The notes: generated by a model not told the origin, from the sequence alone. A stretch of DNA of 64,000 nucleotides from Enoplolaimus lenunculus (GCA_030248215.1 JASANG010001469.1:186001-250000), one strand, 5' to 3'. Positions 20,175 through 32,745 are shown, numbered from the stretch's first letter. Numbers and translations: made by a program.

Positions 20175-20249
20175 AGATCCCAACGTATCATGTATTCTTG
20201 TACTTTAAATAAGTGACGTTTGACCACTTTTATGAGAAAAACATCCGAA

Positions 20250-20765
20250 CCGTTGCAGTGGATACAACCGGATATCTGTTTCCAGATCCGGCAAAAACTC
20301 GTGCTCCGACTCTAGCTCCGTTTCCGGACGCGGCTCCGGTAGAATTTTTGCTGAAGGTTTCCAAAATTATGCTAGTCAATGAAGTTTATGTGTGTATCTT
20401 TCGTGCATTTTGGAAGACTTTAAACAGCTGAGATTTTTCAAACATGAGGCTTAATAATTAAATTTCAAGTATACTTTGCAAACAACTACTATAAATTAGC
20501 AAATTCAACATCATTTTACTGCCTAATTTGGTTGCACTTCCCGTTGCGCATCCGGCTCCGGCTAAATTTGTCAACATCCGCCGACAACTACGGATTCGGT
20601 AATCTCTCGACCACCGGTCGCGGCGTTTCTTCGGATCCGGTTGCTCCTTTCAACCAAGCATGACTACGTCTGTAGTCCTGGTCGTAGATATAGTGCAGAT
20701 TCTAAATTGCGGCTCCGGTTCCGGTTTCTTTACACCTCCGATTACACGCTGAACGAACGGTAAAA
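20250..20765. repeat. Family K repeat rich in TCCGGCTCCGG
   Basis: Two GC-rich stretches (about 20265-20345 and 20545-20760) made of TCCGGCTCCG-like motifs enclose AT-rich sequence. The inverse (GGAGCCGGAGCC) occurs at about 33181-33270 and 33490-33560. The open stretch at 20213-20431 is not supported as a gene. Confidence 0.5.
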
Positions 20766-21092
20766 ATATGACTTTTACTGGTTTGAAACCGAAACAATTA
20801 GAAAAATTGACGGAAGGTAACATGATACGATGTGCTTACATGGGATAAAGTTGAAGCGAGTAACAATAGCGTTGAGTTTTTTTAGCAATGACAGAGGTAT
20901 TATGAGATTATTTTTTAACAATTGCTTTAAGAATTAAGGTTTTGGCGGCTGGGCCAACATTTTTTAAATGGTACCAGGCATATATTGCCAGACGGTGATA
21001 GGTCATGTATTAACTATTGAACTATTAAAGTGAATGGTGAGCGTCGCAATTTAGTACACATTTCAATTTAGCTTTTCCCGATAGCATTTGTA

Positions 21093-21339
21093 CAGTAAAT
21101 TCCAATGAGTTAATTAATCAACTCAGACAAAAATTTAGTTATTTCTGAATTAATAACAGTTATCTTTAACTCACTCTCAGTTGAGCTGATTCTCACTCTG
21201 AGTTGAGTTGATTCCAAGGGAGTTGATTAATTAAATCAGAATGAGTTGAATCTACTCAAAATTATGAGTTCTGATAGTCCTAACTAACACTGAGCGTTTC
21301 GACTCATTCTGAGTTAAAATGAACTCACGGAATTTACTG
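21093..21339. mobile_element. Family C hairpin MITE
   Basis: CAGTAAATTCCAATGAGTT at the left and CACGGAATTTACTG at the right, with the GAGTTGA/TCAACTC interior. Confidence 0.8.
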
Positions 21340-21525
21340 TGTGAATATATGTTTCTATTATCCAAAGCGTAGAATACATTATTATGAGTTGCTGTTGCAA
21401 TTTGTTTGTTTGTCAAGGTATTAGTTCTAATAAGGTGATAAGTGCTCCACAGATTTGAGAATACTGACTTTGATTTGATAATTTTTTCGATTTTTATTTA
21501 AATGGCATCCGTTACGAAACTGATA

Positions 21526-21777
21526 CACTGTAGATTTCAGTGAGTTGATTTAAACTCAGAATGAGTTGAAACACTAAGTCTGAGCTAGGGCTATCAGAAC
21601 TCTGAATTTTGAATTGATTCAATTTATTCTGAGTTGGTTAATCAACTCACTCATAGTCGACTCAACTCAGAGTGAGAATCAACTCAACTGAGACTGCATT
21701 AATGTTTACTGATATTAATTCAGAAATCACCAACTCGGTAACTGAATTGATTAATTAACTCATTGGAATTTACACTG
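21526..21777. mobile_element. Family C hairpin MITE, TA duplication
   Basis: CACTGTAGATTTCAGTGAG at the left and ATTGGAATTTACACTG at the right. TA lies on both sides (21524-21525 and 21778-21779). Confidence 0.8.
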
Positions 21778-22460
21778 TACAGTGAGAAACGGATTTTCTC
21801 GATTTTTTCGTTTTTTTCGAAGGCCGAAAAAACAAAGATAAACTTTTTGTAAAAATAATTTGAGCTAATAACTGGCGAAACAACGACAAAACGCCAGCGG
21901 CGCTGATTTACTAGTTTTTGCTATCCTTGTCTTATTGAATATATACTGTACGTTTTTGCTTTTTGTCGTCATGGTACTAAATTGGAAGCAGATGCAAGTT
22001 CTGTTGTCTCCGCGGACGTCGAATTTTACTCAAAATGTTTCGCTGATAAATGTTATTTCTTTGATCTTCAGATGATGGTTGTATACATTATATATTTCAA
22101 TTTTGTTGAAGCTTGATCCAACGTTCCCAGTTGTATAACTCGTTTGTTTTCAACTAAACATCTGATTAAATTCATCATGTAACAATAAAATTAAAAGTTT
22201 TTATATGTTAGAGGTGATACGAAATTTTTTTACAATCAATTACTTAAATAAACCTAAAACTAACCATTAGTTTGGTAAAATTAGAAAAAAACCCTGGAAT
22301 AATCATATTAAAATGGATTTTAGTGGTAAGATTTTGCACAAAAATATCTCAATAAACCTTGCACCTGCTCCCAACCTTCAAATTTCTGTCGAGATTTTTT
22401 GTCAAAAAGCACAACATTTATACACTTGGACTCACAGTATCAGACGTATTTCTTCATTTT

Positions 22461-22885
22461 TGTGCCCGTATTCTCAAATGTGTGTAGCATCTATTAAGTG
22501 ACAGTTTTAATAAGGATCATTAAAAGTAATTTTGCAAATTAAGTTTAATGATTCTAAATTTTAAATGCTTGAGCTACTTAATCGAATTTTAAAAACGTTT
22601 TTTGCCGTAACCAGGATTACTCATTTTTTCGATTGAGTGTAAGTTTGCCAGAATAGTCTTTTACTTTGTAGGCTATTTTACAGCCTGTAAAAGTGTTTTT
22701 TATTCCACTCTGACCCCTTCTATACGCTCCTGTTTTTCTATATGAGAATATTTTAACTGGATTTCTTTTAGAATTCAAGAACGCAGTATAATCTAATTAT
22801 TCTCATTATGTAAAATGGTTGAAATTTTAAACCATACCGTGTTTTCATAACACGCCAGCGATAGGTTTTCAAGCAAACGAACTGT
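22461..22885. mobile_element. Family I element, eroded
   Basis: CCCGTATTCTCAAATGTGTG at the left, and AGCGATAGGTTTTCAAGCA near the right as the inner part of the inverted end. Family I copies also lie at 40203, 52988 and 61881. Confidence 0.5.
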
Positions 22886-22901
22886 ACCTCAAAGTTTAAT
22901 A

Positions 22902-23153
22902 CCCTGTAAATTCTGATGAGTTGATTAGTCGACACACAGAGAGAATTGGTTTATTTCTGCTTATTTTTTAGTTAATAACAGTAAACATTAACTCACTCTG
23001 AGCTGATTTATTCTGAATTAGTTGACTATTCAACTCAGAATGAGTTTAATCAATTCACAATTCTTAGTTCTGAAAGACCTAATTCAGAGCTCACATCTCT
23101 GAGTCGATTCAACTCATTCTGAGTTAAAAATCAACTCACTGGAATTTACAGTG
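22902..23153. mobile_element. Family C hairpin MITE
   Basis: CCCTGTAAATTCTGATGAG at the left and ACTGGAATTTACAGTG at the right, with GAGTTGA/TCAACTC arms. Confidence 0.8.
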
Positions 23154-23372
23154 ATAGACGCAAATTATCGACTGGTACCATTGTTGTTTTTAGTAAGGAG
23201 CTTAAGCAGATAACACGATTAGTGATAAATAATGGTCAAATAGCACAATTTTGGACCGAACTTCAATGCTAAACCGCACTCTGGCGATAAAAGGTCTCTT
23301 ACTAATCCATAATCTATAAATCATTGGGTTTCTTAAATGATTTTTAAATTTTCACGCAGCCGTATAAGATGA

Positions 23373-23553
23373 ACGGGCCCGTAGCCGGGGGAGCAGGGAG
23401 TAGAGCGACTCAGCTCTCTTGGAAAAAATAGTGGCCCCAACCCCAAAATTGTCAACCTTGCTTGTAAGACAACGAAAACCCTTGTACGCACATCTTGAAA
23501 ATTTTTTAGAATTTTAAGCCCCCCACAGAACGGGGAGCTGGCTACAGGCCTGT
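23373..23553. mobile_element. Family G element
   Basis: Starts CCCGTAGCCGGGGGAGCAGG and ends GGGGAGCTGGCTACAGGCC, with CCTTGCTTGTAAGACAACGA in the middle. Inverted ends share GCCCGTAGCCAG. Other copies are at 26940, 36909, 41580 and 42330. Confidence 0.7.
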
Positions 23554-23737
23554 AGACAAACAAAGCTGTAAGTTTATTTCACGATAGGAATGACGGTATC
23601 TGAATTCCAGTTATAACCGAGGCAGCTTGAGTTTAACGTTTTGTGTGCAATAGCCAATTGGGTAACATTTTGTCTGTTTATAAACCATACTAATCACGCT
23701 ATTGTTTTTCGTGATACGCATTACAAAGTTGCAAGTA

Positions 23738-23979
23738 CACTGTAAAAAAATGGGGAGTCAAAATGACTCTCTCGGAAATAGGCTTTTCCTGACTACACAA
23801 ACTGAGTCAAACTCGACTCCGCCAGAGTCAAACGTGCGACATATTGAATCGAATTTTATCTGGTGGATTCAACATATTGAATCGAATTTTATCTGGTGGA
23901 GTCGAATTTGACTCAGTTTGTTTAGTCAGGAAAAGTCTATTTCCGCAAGAGTCAATTTGACTCCCCATTTTTTACAGTG
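23738..23979. mobile_element. Family D MITE with an internal duplication
   Basis: CACTGTAAAAAAATGGGGAG at the left and CCCATTTTTTACAGTG at the right. TA on both sides. A CATATTGAATCGAATTTTAT block is present twice in tandem in the middle, making this copy longer than its relatives. Confidence 0.85.
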
Positions 23980-24486
23980 TAAATGTTCAAAGTACAGCAT
24001 ACAATCTTTCAAAGCAAGCAACGTAGAAACGTCCCCATGAACCTTTAGGGACATAAATGATTGATAAATTGGAACATGCCTAGGATTATCAGCTCCTAAC
24101 CACAAAATTTAACGTTTAAGGCTGAGAATTTTATGTGTCAAAGTTTATTTTGCACGTAATACATGCGTAAATTATTAAAACTATAATACATTTATGTCTC
24201 ATTTTTATTTTAAGAAAAATTAGTTTTAAAAGAAAAATATTCTGAATTTTTTACCGTTGTAAAACATTTAACTTTTTTTAAGTCAAAGATATTTGTTGTG
24301 TTAATTTGAAGACTACACTTATTGTTATAATTTGAATACTTGTTTTTATCATATCACGCATAGTACGCTAAAAACCTGGAACGATGCTCAAAACACGTAT
24401 GTGGGGCGTTCTAGCTTTAATATATTGATGTTGCGTTGAAAAAACCGTAGCTTTCAAATACAATAGTGCAGGTGTACTCTTCGGGA

Positions 24487-25126
24487 TTTACGTTATAACT
24501 GGGGCAGCTTGGAACACGTTTTGCCCAAGCTGATTCGACGTCAACATAAAATGTGATCTGAATAGCGGTTGTGTAGATCAAATATGAATGTCCCATGACA
24601 TTGGTTTACAAATCACTCATCTGAAGCAAAAATCGTATACAGATAGTCATTTGTCATATGATACTGCGATACATTTATATGCCAATATCATATGATATTC
24701 CAAAATTCTACTAAATATCATATGATATTATGCAGGACAACGTAACTTGTGCAAGCTAATACAACAGCAAAAAGTTACATAATTTAGTATTAAATGATTT
24801 CTACAGTTGGAATCAGCTTCTACGTATTTTTCTCGCTGAATTTTCCCAAAAATGTATTCCTAAGTTTAAATCAAATTTCAAATTTTAATATCATATGACA
24901 TTCTACAAGACAATCAAGCTAGTTTACCACCACTTTGCAGACATTTTCAAATATAATCATTTGGAATATCATATGATATTGCAGTACAAACGGTAGATGT
25001 CGCATCACGATAGCAGACAATTCAACTTTTTTTGAATCTGATAGCGGATAAACGTGAAACAAAATGTTACCAGCTATTGTCATACGGACTAAACGTGTTC
25101 CGGGCTGCCCCAGTTATAACGTGAAC
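24487..25126. mobile_element. Family N element with CATATG palindromes
   Basis: TTTACGTTATAACTGGGGCA at the left pairs with TGCCCCAGTTATAACGTGAA at the right, extending through GGAACACGTTT (about 37 bp). The 640-bp interior holds the 16-bp palindrome AATATCATATGATATT at 24684, 24714 and 24965, plus near copies at about 24650 and 24887. No transposase frame is visible. A related end fragment lies at about 23608-23640. Confidence 0.75.
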
Positions 25127-26939
25127 CTCGCATAAGCGTCACTTATTGGATAGCGACGGTTGCTCAAACGACAACTGTCCAATTGCGAAATTGATGCTAA
25201 ATTCAAATTTTAATTGAAATGTATATGATTCTGTTTGGAACGTTTGTTACTTTTTATGCTTTTATCGACCGCGGGATCCAGGACTTTTTGAAGAAGTTAC
25301 TTTTTATAAATTGCGGTAAATGCGTAGCAAGCTGAACATCATCGTATATTAAGCTTTGACTAAGCTTAATCGACAACTTTGGACCAAAACAGGTTAACCA
25401 ATCTACCCTGTCACCCCCTGTGTATTCAGTATTTACCCCGTTTGCAACCGCTAAAAGCGCACTTTGTTAGCTTATCGAACTGTTTTACAATATCAAAATA
25501 TGTCAAAGGGGTTGCGGGTTACCCACATCAGCCAGTGTTCGTCCGAAAATGGTTTGATTTTGAAAATTTTTGCACAGCAGAGTCTTTCAGGACCTCCGTT
25601 GATAATTTTAGGCCCAAATGTTAACCTTTTAAAATACTCGATTTGTTAAGGCCAAAACGTTCTGTCAAAGGACCAAAAATTGTTTTGCAACCAGTTTATA
25701 CGAAGTAAATTTCATAGTTGACGCAGTAGGCAGAACTGAGTCAAATCGTATTAAATTTTTTGTAATCAGGCAATTGGCTAATAACTTTAAGTCAAATAAC
25801 TGATTGGGGTTGTGCGAAATTATGAAACAACAAAATTTGAATTTAAAAAAATAAAAATTTGGACGTGAAATGGTCATAGGAGGTCGCTGAAGGCCAAATA
25901 TGTATAAAAGTTTCAAAATCAGATCATTTTTGGGCGAACGCTGACCAGCGCCGAGGCTATTAAGCTCCCTGAAACATCTACCGTATTGGGATGCGCAAAA
26001 TAATTTTGACTAAATTAATAAATGATATATTTTGTCTTGATTAGGGCCTCCACAAACGGCACGGGGGTTTCGGTAAACGTGAGACCCGAAGTGGATAACA
26101 TATGACCGTAATGCATTCTTTGGGGGCCTCATCAAAGCTTATGGATGGTATCTATGGCCCACATAAAGGCCTGGCAAGGTACGCTATCAGCAAGTATGCA
26201 AAATGGTTAATTTTAAAAGGTGTTGAATATTCTTTGAATGGGTGCAATTTCTAAAAAAATTTCGCACTTTCCAAAATTTAAAACTTTATTTCTAATCGAA
26301 TTGCTTGGAACGTGGAAATATATTGCCCCAAAACTTTTTTTACTCTTTTAGCTATAAAACACCTATGAAAATTAATTATTTAAACTACAAAATTGAGATA
26401 TTTTCAAATAGGGTCCATTCGTAGGCTTGAATTACGCCATGTTTTAAACAAAATGTTGAGTTTTGGATAACTTATTTTTAAATTCAATTAATATTAATTG
26501 TCTTGATTAATTATTAAGCAACATCGCCTGTTTGAAGTGAACCGCGTCTATCCAGTCTGCAGTGAACCAAATGCCAGATTTATTACCGAAAAATGGTTTT
26601 GCAGAAGCCAAAATTAACATGTATTGGATCTGATAGTTTCCAGCGAATAAATTCATTGCAATAATGCCGAATTTCATTTAAAACTAGATATTTTGCAAAC
26701 ATGCGGAACGAAAAGCCAAACGAAATTTCGTACTAAATGTTAACGCAAAAGTTAGTTTCGGTACCCTGTCGGGCAGACTAAACCTACGGACCCTGGTCGA
26801 TATGCTAGTCCTTAATGTAGGCTTTCTATTGCACAATACGCTACATACTATTTGTAGGAAAGTTATAAACAAAGCTTATTCGTTATAAATAGACTAATGT
26901 TGCAACGGAGTCAAAACTAGCTAGAACTAGGAACGTATT
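25127..26939. other. Intergenic, no gene recognised
   Basis: Mostly AT-rich. A phrase like CGAAAATGGTTTGATTTTGA (25552) recurs near 49809 and suggests diverged dispersed repeats. A GC-richer patch at about 26040-26180 has stops in all frames. Confidence 0.35.
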
Positions 26940-27104
26940 CGGAACCGTAGCCAAGGGGGGCAGGGGCGCTCAACCCCATGGAACAATTTTGCCCACCCCC
27001 CTATATAAGATTTTCAATCTTGCTTGTAAATCATTAAAAACCTTTGAATGCCCCTCCTGAAAATTTTTTGGCCCCGCCTAGCAAGGTGAGCTGGCTACGG
27101 GCCA
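26940..27104. mobile_element. Family G element
   Basis: GGAACCGTAGCCAAGGGGGG at the left and GAGCTGGCTACGGGCC at the right, with TCTTGCTTGTAAATCATTAA in the middle. Confidence 0.75.
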
Positions 27105-27544
27105 AATTAAGATTACGGTCCACAATTCCAGAACGTCCCCATGGGGGTCTCAGAATAACCACGTCTTCCTTTTACAAGTGTCCTTAAACCATTCACCTCC
27201 ATTAAACTCTATCCGGACACTCGTGACGTGCAAGAAGTTGTTGCAACGAATGCATGGTGTCGTTTAAGTATGCTCAACGGGTAACGGCTGTGCATGTAGG
27301 GGGCATTGGGGGTTGGTGCCCACCCTCCTCAATTTAGGCTGGTGCCCCCCAAATCGACTCGCTCTAAACAATATTATTGAATTGCAATGTAGGAGGCACC
27401 CAAAAATATTCTATGCCCCCAAAGTATAATTATCTGTTGACGCTGTTGTCAACACGAGTGTAAAATGTCCGAAACTGTTTGATTCGTTTCTTGGCATTAT
27501 CTCAGTTTCGTGCTAACCGTAGGGTTATTTAGTATTCTGTACTT
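27105..27544. other. Intergenic, GC-patchy
   Basis: Contains a GGTGCCCACCCTCC/GGTGCCCCCCAA patch at 27315-27420 that looks like another G-type interspersed repeat. No gene is supported. Confidence 0.35.
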
Positions 27545-27779
27545 GGCCAGTGTTACTTTTAGGGCCGTAACAGTAGGTTAAGCGTATTCCTAAGCCTAAG
27601 CCTAAGCGTTGCCAAAGCGTATTGCTAAACCTAAACCTAAGCGTAAACCTAAGCTTTGGAAACGCGTATTCCTAAGCGTAAACCTAAGCCTAAGCTTAAA
27701 CAAAAAATGTCTAGAATGTAAGCCTACTCTTTTACAGACCCACCAAAAACCGGGACGGCCCTATAAGCAACATGGGCCG
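27545..27779. mobile_element. Family A MITE, 7-bp duplication
   Basis: GGCCAGTGTTACTTTTAGGG at the left and CCCTATAAGCAACATGGGCC at the right. Three blocks of CCTAAGC hexamers. TGTACTT duplicated at 27538-27544 and 27780-27786. Confidence 0.85.
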
Positions 27780-28195
27780 TGTACTTTATATCCGCAACAT
27801 ATTTTGTTAAATCCAAATATTTCCATTTGAATGCCACTGTTTATTTGCTTAAACCACAGATTTAAACTAAATTTCAAAATCCCAACGGTGCAATAATCGA
27901 CATATCAAAAATAAACAATATTTTCAATTTGTAAAATTTAACAAATATTTCGATTTTATTGCAGTTGCGGACTGGTTAACAACTACAAAAATGTGATTGG
28001 TTTCAAGCCAAACGAACCAGTCTAATTTTAGATATTTCAGATCAAATTTTGGACTGATCCATAAATTTAAATTTTGAATTGTTTCAAAATTGAGGCGTTC
28101 ATAACTTGCACAAAACGATCTGTTAGAAATCAGATTGGGTTTTACAGTGGATGGCCTGTAGAGAACCATGTTCTAAGTACCCTTATGATTTAAGG

Positions 28196-28368
28196 GGCCA
28201 ATGTTAAGAACACCGGAATGGTATTATAAGCATATTAAGAATGAGAATATTTCTAAGCCACAGCCTAAGCGTAAGCCTAAGCCAAGCGAAAAAAATTAGT
28301 CTAAAGCTTAAGCTTACTCTATTCTAGTCTCACAGAATAACGTTTCGTTCCTAATCTTTACATGGGCC
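28196..28368. mobile_element. Family B MITE, 8-bp duplication
   Basis: GGCCAATGTTAAGAACACCG at the left and CTAATCTTTACATGGGCC at the right. ATTTAAGG occurs immediately outside both ends. Confidence 0.8.
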
Positions 28369-28443
28369 ATTTAAGGGCAGATTTAAATCAGTGGTTCTAA
28401 ATAAGTTTTTTTCGTCTGGTAGTTAAGTTGATGCTTGCAGAAA

Positions 28444-28600
28444 GGCCCATGTTACTTTAAGGGGCGTCCAGGTTTCTGGTGAGTATATAAAAGAGTAGGT
28501 TTAGATTCAAGATTACATTTTTTTGCTTAAGTTTAGGCCTAGGCTTAGTCTTAGGAACAAGCATAATTTACTGTTACGTCCCTTAAAGTAACATTAACCG
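28444..28600. mobile_element. Family A MITE, short
   Basis: GGCCCATGTTACTTTAAGGG at the left and GTCCCTTAAAGTAACATTAA at the right. Fewer TTAGGC hexamers than other copies. The right end is eroded. Confidence 0.75.
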
Positions 28601-29483
28601 TACGAAACATACTCGAATGAGAACTGTGATCTTGTCAAAACGTTTGACTTTTACTCTTTAAGTCAGCTGCGCATCTAAAGTTCGAATTTGTCTTAAGTCT
28701 AAGGTCGACTACGACTCGACAAACTAACTATTAGCTAATTTTAAAATTAAACAACCTTATTAATCCTTTCCTTTCAGTTTTCTGTTATAAATATTAGAAT
28801 TTGTCGTTGAAATATTTAAGATTTATCCTAACTTAAGCTTTAGCTATTAATCTTTTAGTTTGAGACTACCAATTTCAGTCGCATTAGCTACAACTTAAGT
28901 GCTAAATTGACTTATAATCAAAGGTCAACTTATTAAGGCACATTTCAGCAACACAGCCAGTTAACTGCTCCCACGCGTAGACTATATTATGAACAATTCA
29001 GTGCAATCATTTATTGCACAAAATATCACACAGTGCACAGTGTTTAGCAATTTAACTAACCGTATATGCAGTACTAAATCTCCATAAGACGCGAAAGTTG
29101 CATCGAACTAGCGTATCAACCAGTAATATTCGAACACCAAGGGTCTTATGTCTTCAGGCGGATACGTGTAGGTATATTTACCAAAATTTCTCCAGTTATG
29201 AAATATCGATAATTCTATTGTAAAAAAGCCTTACTTTTAATTTTTTTTATTAAATCAGCTGCATTTAAGTAAATATTTGAAAAAGTCAATAAACCCATGA
29301 TCGAAACAAGACCATTAAAAATTATATTTCAAGTGCTTAAACGGATATTTTCTCGTATTTTGAGCAAGGAATGATCTTACAGATGGTATTAATATTAATC
29401 CAACGCTAAACACCTTATTTGTTTCAGTAGGCAACTGGTTTGTTGCAAATAACAAATGTTATTCGCTACAGCGGTCAGGTTTG
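28601..29483. other. Intergenic, no gene recognised
   Basis: AT-rich sequence without visible exons or element ends. Confidence 0.35.
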
Positions 29484-29689
29484 GGCCAATGTATAGAACA
29501 GGGCCGTAACAGTAGTATAAGCATATTTCTAAGCTTACGTGTAAACTTAAGCCTAAGACTAAGCGTAAGAACGAGCTTACACCTAAGCCTATTGAGTCAA
29601 AGGCTAAGCAAAAGAAAATTAGTCTGTTTTTAAGCTTAGTCTATTGCGGACCCACAGAAAAACGGTCAGCCTCTGATCTTTACATGGGT
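29484..29689. mobile_element. Family B MITE
   Basis: GGCCAATGTATAGAACAGGG at the left and CTCTGATCTTTACATGGG at the right. CCTAAGC-type hexamers and TTAGTCTG..TTAAGCTTAGTC are inside. Confidence 0.8.
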
Positions 29690-30484
29690 AAAGGATTGCA
29701 ACAAGAACTTTTGATACGTTTTTATTCTTCCGTTTATCTCAACGGGGAAATCCTCCAACGCATAAATCATTGTTTAGTTGTGTCTTATTATTTGTTTCGC
29801 GTCCAAAAACACAAGCTACAAACACAGTATCCTTTGTCTTAGAGCCAGTTCAACGTACCAGATGAGCTAAAAATTTTCAGGAAGGACATCCAAGCATATC
29901 AGAAGACCTATTGGCTATTTTTAGAATGACCAAAAGTTTGCCAGGGCGAGCCGAGTATCCCCAATGCCCTCGTCTGGCTATGAGCCCTCCCATGTGCTTA
30001 AAATTTGAAAAAAAAATGAAAAAAACTGTTTTACGCAATTTTTAAGTCAAAGAAACAACCGGATGAACTGCAATTCAATTAGGTTTTTAATTGGTCTCGT
30101 TGGGACAAACATAACTAAAAATATAAAATCCAAAAATTTATTTTTATTTCAAATTTGTGTTTTAGCTCAGAATTTGAAAACATTTCAAAGTTTAAGTAAT
30201 TATTTAAGTTATGTTTTTATTTATTTGTTTTAACGAGAGTTTTTGGGACCGGCGCCGGCGGAAGCGCCTCCTAATCCCTTGAATTGGAAATCGCCCTTTG
30301 GGTCTCCGACTGGGCAAGGTTATGTTTTTGTCGGGGACCTCGATGTTATAGGCCTGTGAAACATTTTATTGGGGGGCCCACTTGCAACTATTTTGGGAGG
30401 GGCCGACTGTCCTAACGCCGGCCGTGTTTCGGCCACATCGTTTGGTTATCGTAAGTTTGGTTTGTTTTTAATTAATATATTATT

Positions 30485-31486
30485 TTTATTGAGCGAAGCG
30501 AAACTCCGAGCGAAGCTCGGAGATTCGCGAAGCGTTTTATGTTTTGTACTTGGGGGTCGAAAGGTGGATGTCCGTCCGTCCGTCTGTCCGTCTGTCCGTC
30601 TGTCCGTCTGTCCGTCTGTCCGTCTGTCCGTCTGTCCGTCTGTCCGTCTGTCCGTCCGAAAAGAATCTCAGGAACGGCTGAACCAATTTGGATAAACTTT
30701 TTCTGTTTGAAAGCCAATAATCCTGGAGTGTTAACCTCGCATTGGGGTTCTAAAATTTGGAGCCGTTTATTAGCTACAGGCTAATTTGCATAATTAATTA
30801 AGCCTAAATTAGTACATTCCACAATATTTCACTAATTATTACAGTTAGAAGCAATCTAATTTTAGCATTAAAGAGTTTTTGGATACGAGGAATCTGCGTA
30901 GACTGTTTACAAACCTCCAAAACCGATAATTGAGCAGTTAGCTAATAGATAATTTGCATATTAACATAGTTTATAAGCCTAAATTAGGGCTTTTTACAAC
31001 ATTTCACTAATTATTAAGGTTAAAAGCAATATAATTGCAGCACTAAAGGGTTTTTGGTGCGAGGAATTTGAATAAATAGTTTACAAACATCCAAAACCGA
31101 TAATTGAATAGTTAGCTAATATCTAATTTGCATAATAGCTTAATTGACAAGACAAAACTAGGACTTTTAAATTATTTCAATAATTTTTAGGGTTCACTGA
31201 AGGTTTTTGGGTGCGAAGAATCTGAATAAATTGTTTACAAACCTCCAAAATCGATAATTGAATAGTTAGCTAATAGTTAATTTGCATATTAGCTTAATTG
31301 ACAAGACAAAATTAGGATTTTTTAAATTATTCCAAAAATTATAGGGTGGCTGAAGGGTTTTTGGGTGGTAGGAATCTGAGGAAATTGCTTACAAACCTCC
31401 AAAACCGATAAATGAATAGTTAGCTAATAACTAATTTGCATATTACCTTAATTGCTTACGTGTGTTCGAGCTTCGCTCAATAAATG
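30485..31486. mobile_element. Element O with tandem interior
   Basis: Left end TTTATTGAGCGAAGC and right end GCTTCGCTCAATAAA are inverted copies. After the left end come a small AGCGAAGCTCGG hairpin, a (GTCCGTCT)n microsatellite (30567-30657) and AATCTCAGGAACGGCTGAAC. The right two-thirds is four to five tandem copies of a unit of about 145-180 bp containing AGTTAGCTAAT and TAATTTGCATA. No transposase frame. Confidence 0.7.
30567..30657. repeat. (GTCCGTCT)n microsatellite
   Basis: About 90 bp of alternating GTCC and GTCT inside element O. It produces long open frames of VRLSVCPS type, which are not genes. Confidence 0.9.
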
Positions 31487-31533
31487 TAGTCCCACTACGA
31501 CTGGTATTATTGTGGTATTTGTTTCAATGAAAG

Positions 31534-31697
31534 TCGAATGTAAAGAACAGGGGCGGAACAGTATTATGTCATATTCCTTAGCCTAAGCCTAAGAATAAGC
31601 CTAAGCATAAGCCAAGCTAAAAAATTGGGCTAAAGGTTAAGCTTACTCTTTTCTCGTCCCACAGAAAAACGTTCCGCCCTTGATCTTTCAATGGGCC
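31534..31697. mobile_element. Family B MITE
   Basis: GAATGTAAAGAACAGGGGCG at the left and CCCTTGATCTTTCAATGGGC at the right, with CCTAAGC hexamers and GGGCTAAAGGTTAAGCTTAC. Confidence 0.75.
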
Positions 31698-32536
31698 CAA
31701 TGTCATGTATTATTCGGCAAATGCCAGATTTTGATTCTGGCATATGCTTTTGTGCGTCTGCTGGTTGATAATTTAATGAGCTTAGACTTTACAATGGCGA
31801 ACCACGTAAGCTCAGCTTAGCCATCCGTCAAAATTTTGTTCCCTATTTGTGCTTTCACGCCCGTAACCAGCTAGCAAGTTTGTCAATTCAAAACGGTTCA
31901 TATTGTACAATTCTGAAAAGTATGCTTATTTCACTTGACAATTATATACAAGTAACTTAACTATTGCAGTTACATTCAAATCGTCTAACTTAGGTAAATC
32001 TGGGTTAAAGAATGGTACTTTTGTTCAAATTTACTATTTTTGAGGATACAAACGCATTTTGTAAAAAATGTCAAAACTTTTTCCGTTGCTCGGCTCTGCT
32101 AATACATGATATTGATTTGGCTACAAAAACTGTCTTAATTGGTTAAAATACGCTTGAATGAAATTCCTATAAATCATATTAACTTGATTCGAGCGTAGTT
32201 GCCGCTGACACATTTTCGCACTGTTTTTTACGTTCATTAGCAACAGCTGGGTCATTTATCCTGGCAAACTAATATTTTACACGTATTCCTGATTTTGCTA
32301 AAATCCAAAACGCAATCTAAAGACATTATACGAGCCATGGACGGGAGCGTAATAAACCGAACCATTTCGCAAAAAAAATATTATTTGAACCTAAATCAGT
32401 GGGTTTTGTTTTTGGTTCAAATAATTTCTTGAGTCCCCCCGCTTCTTCGAAAATAATGACCAGGTCGTTTATTTGCAAGTGTCACGATATGCAATCAAGT
32501 GTAGTATTTTGTACAAGTTTTTAGTGTTTGTACATA
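31698..32536. other. Intergenic, no gene recognised
   Basis: AT-rich sequence; nothing identified. Confidence 0.3.
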
Positions 32537-32745
32537 CACTGCAAAAAATGGTGAGTCAAATTGACTCCCTCCGAAATAGGCTCTACGGGACTACACAAAC
32601 TGAGTCAAATTCGACTCCGCCAGAGTCAAACGCGCGACTAAGTGAGTCGAATTTGACTCTGGTGGAGTCTGATTTGACTCAATTTGTGTAGTCCCGTAGA
32701 GCCTATTTCGGAGGAAGTCAATTTGACTCACCATTTTTTGCAGTG
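32537..32745. mobile_element. Family D hairpin MITE, TA duplication
   Basis: CACTGCAAAAAATGGTGAG at the left and CTCACCATTTTTTGCAGTG at the right. One of the best preserved copies: nearly the whole 209 bp is self-complementary. TA lies on both sides. Confidence 0.9.

Noticed and set aside
30369-30784. Open frames of about 80-108 residues with VRLSVCPS repeats
   Set aside because: Produced by the (GTCCGTCT)n microsatellite in element O.
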